A stretch of 64,000 nt of DNA from Diphasiastrum complanatum (taxonomy: Eukaryota > Streptophyta > Lycopodiopsida > Lycopodiales > Lycopodiaceae): the NCBI GenBank assembly GCA_029204225.1, contig CM055101.1:32371683-32435682 (forward strand). The letters are read 5' to 3'. A program made the translations under genes and the position numbers. Under the pieces are notes generated by a model. That model was not told the DNA's origin and did no database searches. It saw nothing but the letters and a program-made list of their open reading frames with translations. Each line of letters begins with the position of its first letter. Positions within the stretch are counted from its first letter, which is position 1. Positions 22,055 through 33,360 of this stretch are shown one piece after another.

Positions 22055-22620
22055 CTAAATTTTTAGCTTCGTCGCAACAATGATAAACTATTTGAAGATT
22101 TGCAAAACAACAAGGGTGTCCCTCTTAGGTGAGCTAGAGCATTATTATAAAAGAGAATTGTTTTGATTTTTTAATCTTTCAGAATGTGGTCTTTGTTAGC
22201 TTTGTCGCTATAGCGGTCAGCTATTGTGACACTTTGCCAAAAGGTCAGGTGTCGCTCCTAGGAGAGTTTAAGCTTTTAAAATGAGTTTTTTTATTACTTT
22301 TTTTTTCTCTAAAATGCAATCTTATTTGTTTTGTCTTTTTTAAATGATTTGAATGCCTCGCATAACTCAAAGCTTCTCATGGTGTATTGATCACCTTGTT
22401 TTTCTCATTAGCTTTGGCGTGATAGCGGTAAGCTATTGTGAAAGTTTGCTAAAAGATGATGTGTCACTCTTACGTGTGTTTGAGCATCTAAATAAAATAA
22501 AAAATTATTCTTGGAAAATGTAATCTTTTTATTTTATTGTTTAGTGATTAGATTGCCATGCCTACGCAAGGCAAAGCTTCTCGTGATACATCAATCACCT
22601 TGTTAATATCGTTAGCATGG
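22055..22620. repeat. Diverged tandem repeat, period about 213 bp
   Basis: The phrase ttagctttgtcgctatagcgg-cagctattgtga...gtgtcgctc recurs near 22195 and 22408, with weaker starts near 22060 and 22611. The downstream parts also pair: caaagcttctcatggtgtattgatcaccttg and caaagcttctcgtgatacatcaatcaccttg. This gives about 2.7 copies. Confidence 0.75.
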
Positions 22621-23323
22621 ACTTGGTATTGAATGATAAATTATTATTTTTTGAGATCACCGAGTTTCATAATATTACAATGTATTACAAGCTATTTGAT
22701 TCTCAGCCTTGGTATCACCAAAGCATATTCCAATCATGTGAGTCTCTTGATAGTTGGGTTGATACTTAAGTATAACTAGTCGAGCATTCAACACTAGTAT
22801 TAACCTCAAAGGCCACGTACAAAAAAAACATGTCTGAGGCCCAAACCATGCAATCTTCTAAGATATGAGGGTCCCCGAAAACTATTTGTTCACACGTGTG
22901 TATTTTTACCTATGTGAAAATTCTCATTATTTACAAGCTTGTAGAGAATTGATGATTAGGCGTAACTAGTTGTGAGCAACTTGCTTAGCTTATCACCAAG
23001 TTTAACCATGATCTAACTAGTGGGTTCGCTCGTTGTTGACGGGTGGCCGACAATTTGGGTGGCAGCTTGTGGTCAAGACGTGTGGATGATGCTCAGAGCG
23101 GGCGATTGATGATCTACTTAGCCATCCTCCCCCTCCCCGTGGTTTGTGGCACAACATTCTTTTCATTTTCAATTTTTTTTGTCGAGACGACGCATTGCAC
23201 GTGGCCCTCCATGTTGCCGAGAGAGTGGAAAATGTAAAGGGGGGTTGTGCCAAGGCCCACCTCCTCTCACCCCCCCAAAAAAAGGGGGGAGACATGGGTG
23301 GGGGAATGTAGCCCTCTCTCCCA
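22621..23323. other. Gene-free sequence with a C7A7G6 hairpin
   Basis: No gene was recognised. At 23270-23289 a run of seven C, seven A and six G forms a perfect inverted repeat with an A-rich loop. Overlapping open frames there are compositional. Confidence 0.5.
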
Positions 23324-23823
23324 TGTTGGATTTATCTCCTTTAATCTCCTAAATCTTATTTTAACTGCCTCCATTCATGCTGCATTTTTACTCATGTTGT
23401 CGCACAGTCTGCATATTTACATGTAAAATAAGACAGCGAAAAATGCGACTGTCTGCATAAATACAAGTAATTTTCCATCGGCAAAAAAGACGGCACTGTG
23501 TTTTTACACGTGATTTGGTGAAGAAGATGACACTGTCTTACAAAATGCCAAAGATGCCCTTACAGAAGAGCGAAGGCACCTTGTAAATCAAATCTTAAGA
23601 CATTTGTCAGAGTCTCGCATTTTTCGCATCTTCACCAACGTTCATTTCAACAAAGGCTAACGTCGCGGCCTTTTCACGCTCATCCCATGCAACTGTGCAA
23701 ACATATTTGACAACGACAGCAACCACCCACGATCTCCTACAGACAGCACATCTACTTTGTACTTTCTTCATCTGCACACCTGTAAAATTGTCTATATTGA
23801 ATACCATTTGCGTATTCCATACT
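23324..23823 (+). repeat. Truncated 5' LTR of element E
   Basis: It matches the first part of the 24078 LTR (atgctgcatttttactcatg, gttgtcgcacagtctgca, ccatttgcgtattccatac) and stops mid-LTR where RNase H coding text starts. Confidence 0.8.
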
Positions 23824-24069
23824 ATTCTGTGATAATCATAGTGCTATTACCTTATCGGCCAACCCTAGATTTCACTCTAGGAGTAAACTCATTGAAATCA
23901 GATATCACTACATCAAGGGCAAGGTTTTCAACAAGGAGGTGAGCTTAATGTACTACAGGACACAGAACATGGTTGCAGATATATTCACGAAGGCATTAAG
24001 TGTTAATGCACACAACAAGTTTTGTGCATTGCTTAGTCTGAAGATCAAGGCATTCACGGATCCAAATTA
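23824..24069 (+). pseudogene. Copia RNase H C-terminus of element E
   Basis: An open frame from FCDNHSAITLSANPRFHSRS through IKGKVFNKEVSLMYYRTQNM and VADIFTKAL to a TAA just before ggaggag (polypurine tract). This is the conserved C-terminal tail of copia Pol, matching the same region of B at 59210-59449. The frame is intact, but everything upstream is deleted, so it is a pseudogene fragment. Confidence 0.85.
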
Positions 24070-24077
24070 AGGAGGAG

Positions 24078-25341
24078 TGTTGGATTTATCTCCTTTACTC
24101 TCCTAAATTTTATTTTAATCTGCCTCCATTCATGCTGCATTTTTACTCATGTTGTCGCACAGTCTGCATATTTACATGTAAAATTAGACAAGCAAAAAAC
24201 AGATTGTTTGTATAAATGCAAGTTATTCTCCACAGGCGAAAAACACAACTGTGTTTTTACACGTGATTTGTGATAGGCGAAAAAGACGACACTGTCTTAC
24301 AAAATGCCAAAGGTGTCATTACAGAAGAGCAAAGGCACCCTATAAATCAAATCTTAAGGCATTTGTCGCATTTTTCACATCTTCACCAACGTTCATTTCA
24401 GCACCGCGGCCTTTTCACGCTCATCCCATGCAACTGTGCAAACAGATTTGACAACGATAGCAGCCACCATGAGCTCCTACAGATAGCACATACCCTATAA
24501 ATCAAATCTTAAGGTATTTGTCAGAGTGTCACATTTTTCACATCTTCACCAACGTTCATTTCAGCAAAGGTTGACGTTGCGGCCTTTTCACGCTCATCCC
24601 ATGCAACTATGCAAACAGATTTGACAACGATAGCAGCCACCATGAGCTCCTACAGATAGCACATCCACTTTGTACTTTCTTCATCTGCACACCTTGTAAA
24701 ATTGTGTATATATATTGAATACCATTTGCATATTCCATACCACATGTGAGATAACAACGTGTGTGAAAGTAATAGCATCAGAAGCTTATCAGAGTAAACG
24801 AAGTAGATGCCCTTGCGCATTAATTCTTTTGTATTATCAATAATAGGTTCATTCCTTTTACATATTGGATTAGCTTTTTAGAGCACGCAGTTTCGTCCGC
24901 TATTGTCTTGTGCTCAACAACATTATTGACATGTATATTCTGCTATACTTAATTTGATAATAACTCTGTTTTGTTTTGCGTTCAGATTTGTGTCAATATT
25001 GCTATGTTTTTCTACATTCTGTCCGACTCTCTTATTGCTCAATCTAGTAATATGTTCTTAGCAAATTATTATTAGTCTAGATGTTTGCGACTAATATTTA
25101 GTCTTGCCTTTCGCGACTGATTATCAGTCAAGCTCAGTCTAGCTCTTCACGAATCATTCGCACTAATAATTTGTCTAGTTGTTCGCAACAAATTATCCTT
25201 CTAATGTTTTGTTGCTTAATGTTCGTCTACGTAATCAGATCGACCGTGATTTCTATCACTAACGTTCTATTCGTTTCTGATAGGCGTAGTCATGCTTAGG
25301 AAAAGTGTAATATAGTTCATTCCACTGTGCACGAACACTTT
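24078..25341 (+). repeat. 3' LTR of element E, with internal 155-bp duplication
   Basis: It starts TGTTGG after ggaggag. Segments 24338-24492 and 24493-24665 are near-identical tandem copies (both from ccctataaatcaaatcttaagg to ctcctacagatagcaca). The solo fragment at 9495-9925 is related to its second half. The 3' edge is inferred from similarity to B. Confidence 0.75.
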
Positions 25342-25429
25342 CCGTTCGAGTTCGTTTATTTTCGTGTTCATTTCTTTTTGAGCTATTTTGGTTTCTCACA
25401 CTCACACTCCCTCTTTCTCCATTTTTGAA

Positions 25430-25810
25430 AATGTTGGGGTGGCTCAAGACCCTCTCTGCATCAGACATTCTCAAGGTGAAGAATTTCTTCCTCAAGTGTA
25501 GCTTAGAAGTCACATCCCTGATATCGTAGAGGGTTGCTAGGATGTCCCATGCATTCTTAACAGTCTGAACAACACGTATATGGCTAATTTGAGTATCCTT
25601 GATGTTGAGAGTGATCATGGCAAATGCTTTGCCATCTCTAAGTCTCCACTTGGTGATGTTGGCTGCATCACCTTCTGGTTTGAGCTTTGTGCCATCAACT
25701 ATGTCCCACAGTTCTTTGGCTAGTAGTATAACGTTCATCTTGAAATTTTAGAGAGGGTAGTTATCTCCATCGAGTTTGTCAATGAGAGATGAACTAGATG
25801 ATGGATCCAT
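25430..25810 (-). pseudogene. Copia gag fragment of element D
   Basis: A minus-strand frame from ATG at 25810 (MDPSSSSSLIDKLDGDNY) continues, after an in-frame stop where related copies have Trp (NYHLWKF), into MNVILLAKELWDIVDGTKLK, KWRLRDGKAFAMITLNIKDT, AWDILATLYDIRDVTSKLHL and RKKFFTLRM. This is the UBN2-type Gag core. It is nearly the same protein as the gag of element A (61856 leftward). Similarity ends near 25430 at the junction with E, so D is truncated. Confidence 0.88.
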
Positions 25811-25927
25811 TCTGGTTGAACGATATCACTGGTAGAAACAACGATTCTTGGAATACTGTTGGCTGCACGTTTGCTAGAAAGACGTCTTGATAGAAACAAG
25901 ACTGATAATCCAGAGTAGAAATGTAGA

Positions 25928-25937
25928 TCTGATACCA
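25928..25937 (-). other. Primer-binding site of element D
   Basis: On the minus strand tggtatcaga follows the LTR end directly (TTTTACGACA|tggtatcaga), the tRNA-Met-type PBS. Confidence 0.85.
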
Positions 25938-26627
25938 TGTCGTAAAACATGAGTGACTGGCAGTAGAAGCTCGAAGCTTTGAGCATAGGTGTGTAGGATC
26001 GGAAACGCAGCAGTTAGTAGCAGAAATATTCAAGATGAATGATTTATACAAATTGCGCAAATGAACAATACGGTAGTGAGACAAAAAATTGCACTCTGAT
26101 TAATATCAAAACAAATGAGTACAATGCTTGAAGTGATAACTTCAGCTTGATTGTTGAGTGTGATTACGCTGGCTATAGATAGTTCTAATAATAAATAAAA
26201 ACTAAACTTAGCTTGATTTAGCTTGTAGTATATATTTACAAGTGTCTTCTAAATATCTTACAAGCATTGAATGTTATCTACGCCAGTTTTTGTATCTACA
26301 AAGTAGGTAACCGCCCTTTGGATATTTTAGCTGTCCAGTTGTTTTTAGGGTTGAGATAAGTTGGTGACATCGCTCTGCCACTATTGTGAAAAACCCAAAG
26401 ATGCCTTTAAATTGTTTAAGACAGGTCTAAAATGGATTTTGGTCATTGTGTCACCTTTTTCGCGAAGGTGCAAAAAATGGGAAAAAGGCAAAGGTGCCTA
26501 AAAATGTTAAGGCAAAAAAAATTCCCAAAGGTAAAAATGCGAAGGTCTGAAACACGTGGTTGTCCCTCGGTTTCAAGATGCTCATTACTTGAACGATTTG
26601 TTTAGGCTGAGCATAACAAATCTAACA
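25938..26627 (-). repeat. 5' LTR of element D (same family as element A)
   Basis: About 690 bp between TGTCGTAAAAC (LTR end as read on plus) and AAATCTAACA, so on the minus strand it runs TGTTAGATTT...CGACA. It is collinear with the LTR of A (62000-62876): actggcagtagaagc-type text, aatattcaagatgaa, tcagcttg, ttacaagtgtc and the terminal gaacgatttgttta-ggctgagcata. It lacks most of the 85-bp repeats found in A. Confidence 0.85.
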
Positions 26628-29339
26628 ATCCAGCACTAGCAAGGAAGGAATGCATCACTCTATCATGAGTGGAGTTGGTAGAAAAAGATGTCATCCTAGA
26701 TGGAATATTGATACAACATGCCGATGTAAGAGGGAACTTGTAGGACAACACTTATGGCACATGATGGCGATATGTCAGTTAGGAATGGGACACCACGCGC
26801 TTGGATAATAGAGGGTAACAAGGGCTGTATGACGGGCGCATGTTGGCAATATTTGGCTGAGGTGGAGATAGAAAATGTTTGATTGCCTCGATTTTGCGAA
26901 AATGAGTTCAAAGACCGATACTCTTATATATACTTTCATTGAGAGGATTTGGGCCACACACATGTATGAAAAATATACGCTCAAGATGACTGCAGGTGCA
27001 AAAAAAAGGGCCATGTATGGTCAGGCATGTGACACATGTACTCGCACGTGTGGCCCAACTGGCAAGAGTACAATCCTATCAGACTGTGACACGTGTATGG
27101 CCAAGAATGTGCCACGTCACACCCCCCTCTTCCTATCTCCCATGCTCTGGCTGGACCATCAGGCCAGTGTGCTGCCCATAGTGATCTTCTCCACCCACCA
27201 CCCCTAAATACTCCTCCAACAACTCCTCGCTTTCGTCGATTTCCAATTCTCGTGAGGAGGACATGAGCTCTACTATAGATAAAATAATATCATATATAGA
27301 TAAAAGCGTAATGTGACTTTTACAAAGAGTTGTGTGTTAGATTTTTTGTAGATCCTAAAGAATCATTTTTGGATTCTGAAAGATATATAATTTTTTATGA
27401 GTATGTTGCCTAGGAGATAGATAGGTTGGGAGGTCAATTTTGTTTCTATATAAATGAAATTAATTATGTAAATCATATAAATACTGACTTCTGCGATGCC
27501 CTGAAAGAGAAGACAACATATATATCAAACCCAGCTACAGATGTCGGTTTGATGTATTTTGTAAATAGATGTAGATGCGACACCAACATTGGTGTTGTAT
27601 TGTCTTTTTTTGCACACAGCCTTGATAGTCCCACTCAGGCAACCAAGTATCTTCTCCACACAACTTCGGAGATGAAACTTTTCATAGTTCCGTATTTGCT
27701 TTTAGTAATTCCTTCAGTGTTACTAATTCATCTCTTATTTGCAGCAGTCATTGGAGCATGCACGTAATCTCCCTAAGAGCAGATTCAGATGGAAACATTA
27801 ATCCCATTTGTTGAAAATGAATTCCCTAAGATTCACCCATGCTGAAGTGAACTCCATGTACAATAGGATGGTACAATGTTTTCCCAAGCTGGACAGAGCC
27901 ATTGTAAATAGCCAGCTGGAGATTGTTGATGCGAAAGTAAGTACTGCTCATCATTTATTTCATAAACAGATAGATTTTGTTTCTCTGAGTGCACAACTGA
28001 CTTATTATACCTTTTGTGACTTCAGTCAACTCAATTAGATGATGGACACTGTGGTTGGTTCTCCATCCACTATGTACAGGACTTTTAGATTGGTACATCA
28101 TGCAATCTAGGGTTCCGGATATACGAGAGGCAAATAAACTAGTTAATGTTCTAACTATCTTACCTTGACTGTTTGTTAACTCGGTTATTTTAGATTTGTT
28201 TTATGATAAATCAATTAATCCGATTATTTTGGATTTGTAGTACAAATACAAAGCTTTTACAATGAATGAGATATATGAGTTTCGTCAACAAATGTTGGTG
28301 AACTTATTATCTCATGCAACACCCTATCCAACTGCGGAAACATGATGGCAATCTAGTCCACAACTGACACTTGTGCAGAGTGAGACAACCCATATTTTTT
28401 TGAGATGTAGAAAAAGAATAGATTAGATAGCGATATATATTTTTGATGTAATTCCCTGTGAGTAAATATGAGCTTATAAAAAGATAGGAACAATGGGAGA
28501 AAGCATCCTTTGTAAATATAGGACACACATGTACATTATTAGAAATTGAGAAATATATTGATATTTATGATAGTTTACAAATCTTGCAAGCATCTATAAT
28601 TGAGTATCTTGTATCGTGATTGCTCTATTATCTGAACAATTCCTCCCAAATCTTTGCATTTGATTTTCTCTTCATGTCTTTTACGTATTTGCACAAACAT
28701 ACATTATGCAAAGTACAATTATTGATCATGATATTGAAAAAAAAAAGATAATGAATACACATTCATATACTGATAAATAGATATTACATACCAATTTCCC
28801 ATTCAATATAAAGTTGAAATATTCAAGGATATTTTGTTGTAAAAGTATCAACTCTGTTATAATGTAGAATAAGTTCCAAACCTGCTCAACCTCAATAGTA
28901 GTAAGTAAATCCCCATTTGCCATGATATCAATGCATATGCGATCAGTGTGTCCAATGCTATCTAGAACTTGATCTAATGTGGCCCAAGTACCATTGTGTC
29001 TTTTCCATCTTTGATAATGAAACACCATACTAAGCATTTGCTTTTCTATATTGTATCTAAAGCATATGGATGAATGTTTGATTTTACATTATATATCTGT
29101 AGTGGATTTTTTATCCCAACCTTTGTCCATGAATTTAAATAAAAAATCTTTTGATGGATTTGCAAACGCACCTCAGTGTTTGAAAAAGAGCTAACAAACA
29201 TTGATATTGGAACAGACCAGCTTAAGTGCAAATTTTTGATCCAGTACCAATTTTGAGTGAATTTTGTACATCATTATATAGTTTGAAATGAAAAGACTTT
29301 AGAGTAGCTTGAACTGATCATTCTAAAAGCCTAATATTA
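26628..29339. other. Region with no recognised gene; several unassigned small frames
   Basis: Frames at 27426-27767 (113 codons, hydrophobic C-terminus), 27808-28038, 28726-29037 and 29046-29231 (minus) do not resemble any family I can name. The minus frame at 28726-29037 reads fluently (HNGTWATLDQVLDSIGHTDR) and has GT dinucleotides at plausible exon ends, so a decayed or partial gene is possible. GTG and CACGTG-rich text occurs near 27030-27130. Confidence 0.35.
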
Positions 29340-29800
29340 CGGTGCCTTCACCTTCGATAGCATGCATGCTGGTGTCGCCGAGGTGGACGAACTTTCGGAC
29401 ACAATAAGGCGTATAGGACTAGAAACTTTCAAGTTGACTGGTCATATGCTGAGTGGCTCTTGAATCAAGAAACCAAGCATTGTTACGTTGTGCTTTTTGG
29501 TGGTTGACCATGACTGCATCTTCGTCCATGTCTCGAACTGTCATTTGAAATGTCTCGACTACTATGTTCGCTTGTTGATTCGAGCGCTTTTACTCATTGT
29601 TCTTGGCTTTCAATATTCTACAATCTTGAATGTCATGATTGGTTACCAAAACATCTTTTTCTTTGGCTGTGGATTCGAAGATTGTTCTTGGCTCTAATTC
29701 GACTTCTGATTCGAGTTGAATTGTTTGGGGCCTCTCGTCTTCTGCCTTGTCGAGCTTTTGTTTGCATATGTTATTCAATTGATTATACGTGTGCTACGTT
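29340..29800 (-). pseudogene. Copia Gag C-terminus and protease fragment
   Basis: On the minus strand a degenerate zinc-knuckle tail (HDIQDCRILKAKNNE) leads to the protease signature AWFLDSRATQHMTSQ, where the family has WFLDSGATQHMT, and FVHLGDTSMHAIEGEGT. The Gly-to-Arg change in the D-S-G triad and an internal stop show the protease is dead. The same block is found in B near 51774-51900. Confidence 0.8.
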
Positions 29801-29829
29801 TTGAATGCAATCTAATCATCTTATTGCAT

Positions 29830-30125
29830 TCAGTTTTTGTGTTAGTTTGAATGTGATGCTTCTCTGATTTACTACTTTAAGTAGTTTCATTTTTAAGTTC
29901 TCGTATAGATTTGTCTAAACATCTCAAGACTTCCACAATACACGTTTCTGCAACCAAGGTTTAACAGATTAATGTTTGTCTATGTAATCAATTGAATCTA
30001 TTCTGACTATTTCAAAGTGAGGATAAAGTAAAATCAATTGTAACCCTTGTCGCGATATAGTTGATTTGAATTTAATAGGTGTAGTTCATGCACTCCGTAG
30101 AGCCCGATAATTCGAACACAAACCT
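29830..30125 (+). repeat. Diverged LTR end related to the B and E families
   Basis: Order of motifs (ttaatgtttgtctatgtaatca, gactatttcaaagt, gatatagttgatttgaat, ataggtgtagttcatgcactcc) parallels the LTR end of B (aattgtttggctacgtaatc, gacgatttcaaagtt, ttgataggcgtagtcatgc). It is old and truncated. Confidence 0.5.
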
Positions 30126-31132
30126 CGAGCCTTTTTTCATCCTCCTTGGCTTCCCGAATTTTTCCCGATAGGAGAATCATATTACCTTACTAAATATGCT
30201 TATTTCCATTTATATTTCTAGTAGTAAGCTTCAGGGAGAGTCATGGAGTTAATCTTACTCCTGCACACCAATTTTATCTTTTGAGATTTTCTATTCATCT
30301 ATCTATATTAACAAGACTAATTGAAAAATTTGCAGTATTACAAGGCATTTGACACAATCTGTAGTATTACTCAAGCTTTTACTTAGAATCCATTTCGACC
30401 TCAATTATGACAATTGACTATAGAAATGAATGAAATTTTTTCAAAGCTAAGAAAATGCAGAAACTACTATCAAATCGGCCTAAACTTGTAAACACCCAGT
30501 TTAGAAAATAACCTATTCAATGAACTCTCTAACTTCAATTGTATATATAAAGAGACATTTTTGGTAGATGTAAGTGAGATTGATCTATAGATTGGTTGTC
30601 TTTAAGATGGAGCATAAGATGATCATAGCGCACAACACCTAATTATTGTGAAAGTTATTCGAGTACCATAGTGTTAGAATACTCCAAGAATTTGTGATCT
30701 CATTGACGTACTCAAATAGCTTAAATTTATTGCATTTTGTGTGTGTGTCATGTTTATAATCAGTTGTTGTATACTAACAGTATGCTCTGCTTTAGATACC
30801 ATCTAATTTGTTCAATCTTGCAATAATTTATGTTAAATGTCAGATCGATGAGTATGGCAATTATAGATGCCTAAAATTTCACATTCATCATGACTATCAT
30901 AGATGCCTATAATGATACTCAACTAAATCAATTGAATGATATTAGCAAACTAGCAAAATTGAATCTGTCAAAATTGAATGAACACTCTTGTATATAATCA
31001 TATCAATTTTTTATTCTTGGAGGGAAAAGCAATTTCACATTCAAACTTGTCAGAAAGCCGGATCTCTATTGAGGTTTGGGCCTTCTCCCCCCAACATGGT
31101 CATCAATAAATGTAATGAAATATAGTGCTTCT
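30126..31132. other. Gene-free AT-rich sequence
   Basis: No coding or repeat signature recognised. Confidence 0.45.
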
Positions 31133-31507
31133 TCACATGATCAGACCACAGTGAATAAAAACCAAAATGTCAGTGGTTCTATGGGCTTGGCCTTTGGAAA
31201 ATCTTGGCCTAGCATACTTGCAAAAAAAACAAGACTCACATATCTGATTTGTTGAAGACCTGTTGATTTTCAAACCTTTGACAAGATTATTGCAAAACAT
31301 ATAAATAATGGATCTCATATGGAGATGTCCTAGGCGTTGATGCCATAGGATGTTTTTGTCAAAAGTAGGTGTAGACACAAATATTTCTTCCAATGAGAGG
31401 ACATAGTCGTGGCTTAATGTATAGAGATAATCATCTCTATATCTCTTGACCAAAAATTTCAAGTTGATGCCTTTAATGAGCCACCTCATAAGGACTATCA
31501 AGATCAT
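31133..31507 (-). pseudogene. Copia pre-integrase (GAG-pre-integrase) fragment
   Basis: The 124-codon minus-strand frame contains DDYLYTLSHD, LWHQRLGHLHMRSI and ICESCFFCKYARPRFSKGQA. These are the pre-integrase zinc-binding residues (the H-x3-H in WHQRLGH and C-x2-C in CESC) that sit between protease and integrase in copia Pol. No integrase core follows toward lower coordinates. It is out of order relative to the gag/protease fragment at 29340-29800, so they are separate relics. Confidence 0.85.
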
Positions 31508-32877
31508 AAGATGTAGTGTAGTGGGTTTTCCTATCCACCTTCAACCCTAGATCCTAGCAAACGATAAGAACTTGACTTTCTAAAAAGTTTTAAGCCAAAT
31601 TGCAATTTTAACTACTTGGGTCCTTTTTAATTTTAGGCCCATTAGAGCATAGATCTATTCTACTTCTCGTGACATAGGCATACGAGGTATCTAACGTTAT
31701 ATTGCAAATAGATCTAAGTCTTTATGTCGACTCGGTCGTGCTTTTATTCTCGTCGTCATAAGATATGTTGGTGAGGCGCTGGGCTTTGTTTTAGCTCATT
31801 GACCGGTCCACGACTTGTCTACTTCTATGGTATTGGCGTTCCTGGTATATATGGATTCTAGAACTCCTTCTCGGTGGTTTGTCAACGCTCTTTAACGTAG
31901 TTTGGCGGCTCGACTCCGTCGCTTGATATTCGTTAGGCTCTTTAGCATCTAGAATGTCTTAGAAGAATCTTCACAATAATATTCTAACATGCCCCACTGC
32001 GAATTTGGTGACAGTCCCTTGACACTTGCGTATGTCTTTGGCGTTGGCTTGCGTGGCGATGTGAGACCACTGCTAAAGAAGGTGAAAAGATGTGTAGACA
32101 AGAACTGGAAGAGAATCGGCGAAAAGTTAGGAAAAAATTTGTGGCAACAAAATTTAGGTTTAGAGGAGATGTGATCTGAATGAGGGGAGAAGAGTGAGTA
32201 GGGCTGGTACGTTGGTGGCTCGTCTGAAGGGGTCTAGAGTGTGCGTGGATAGGGTATAGAGTACGTGAGATGGTGAAAGAGGAAGATTGTTGGCCTGCCA
32301 ACAGTAGCGTGAGAGCATCCTTGGGAGAGGAACTAGCTGCAGGGGAAGTGTGGGAAGGTGTGCAAACTCCTAGGTTTTCTAGGTGAGTGAAGGCGATGAT
32401 GATAATTAGACCACCGCAGGTGAACTAAAAGGGGCGCTTGAAAGTTGTCTACAACTCCTTAACTAGGAGTGTGACCCAATCATAGATGGTGTTTGGTCCT
32501 TCAATCATGGTCGTCATGACTAGGACTTGTTTGGAAATGCAGAGTATAACGATCGCCAAGTGAAGATCTTCAAGAATCATGTCACATGCAAACCAAAAGG
32601 ACATTTGTGGAGCATAAACCACCCAACCAACATGAAAAGTCTAGTCAATACCATTCACCCCCAAGCCACAGTGAATGAATACAAAAGAGGCGAGAATCCT
32701 GGCTCAAGAATATGAATTCCAATAGGGACATGGGCGAGTTTCCATGGTATGTATTTTCTCCAAGAGGAGAGAATATTTTTCTTAGGATCCCATGCAACCT
32801 ATAATAAGCTATTGATCTCCTATTCTTGCATTATAGCAGTCAAAACACCATGCAAGTGCTCCTATGTCCAAATATAG
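31508..32877. other. Sequence without recognised gene
   Basis: Includes a GC-richer stretch (31730-32420). The minus frame at 31984-32301 is Ser/His-rich and looks compositional. The string ttctaacatgccccac near 31984 resembles an LTR-end boundary, but no partner was found. Confidence 0.35.
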
Positions 32878-33360
32878 GTCTGGGCCCTCATATGATTATT
32901 AATTACTTTATCGACCATGCCTGGAATGACTTTTCCATTCCGAAATAGTATACCATTTTGATTAGAACTGTTCCGCTATCTTCTTAACTTTCCTAGGAAC
33001 CTGAGACCCATGTGAGTAAATCTCTATTTCATTCTCAATTTTTCCTGTCTCCACCATCTTCCAGATGGGACCAAAATGAGAATCCGACTCACACCTCCCT
33101 CTTTTATAGATAAGTGAAAATCTGGGTGGCAGGGTGATGTGGCAAGTGCCTTGTAGACCCACTCTCTCTCCGTACTGTGCTTTACAACTACCAATTTGGT
33201 GTCATGTAGAGAAAGTTATGGCTATTGGAAGTTTGGCAATTTTTGAACTAAAATTTATAAAATTTTCGAAATATTTTGATGGGTGCATCCTTGTAACTCA
33301 GTGTAGTGCTTTTTCGTTGATGGAAATGTATGGATAGAACTGTATGTATGCTTGGATGCA
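32878..33360 (+). repeat. Possible LTR of gypsy element F
   Basis: The start (ctgggccctcatatgattattaattac) matches the far end of the putative LTR at 15501-15655, and a TATA-like tttttatagataag lies near 33105. It precedes the leader and gag at 33361-34430. Exact ends were not found. Confidence 0.35.

Larger units (their letters stand above)
23324..25341 (+). mobile_element. Collapsed copia element E (partial LTR, RNase H tail, LTR)
   Basis: Two LTR copies begin TGTTGGATTTATCTCCTTTA at 23324 and 24078. The first is truncated at about 23823 and joins directly to the last 81 codons of copia RNase H, which run to the polypurine tract and the second LTR. Gag, protease, integrase and RT are all missing, so one large internal deletion took them. 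The second LTR runs to about 25341, where element D begins. Terminal text (cattccactgtgcacgaacactttcc) resembles the LTR end of element B, so E and B belong to related families. Confidence 0.8.

Noticed and set aside
31984-32301. 105-codon minus frame rich in Ser and His
   Set aside because: Compositional; no domain, no splice context, and it lies between transposon relics.
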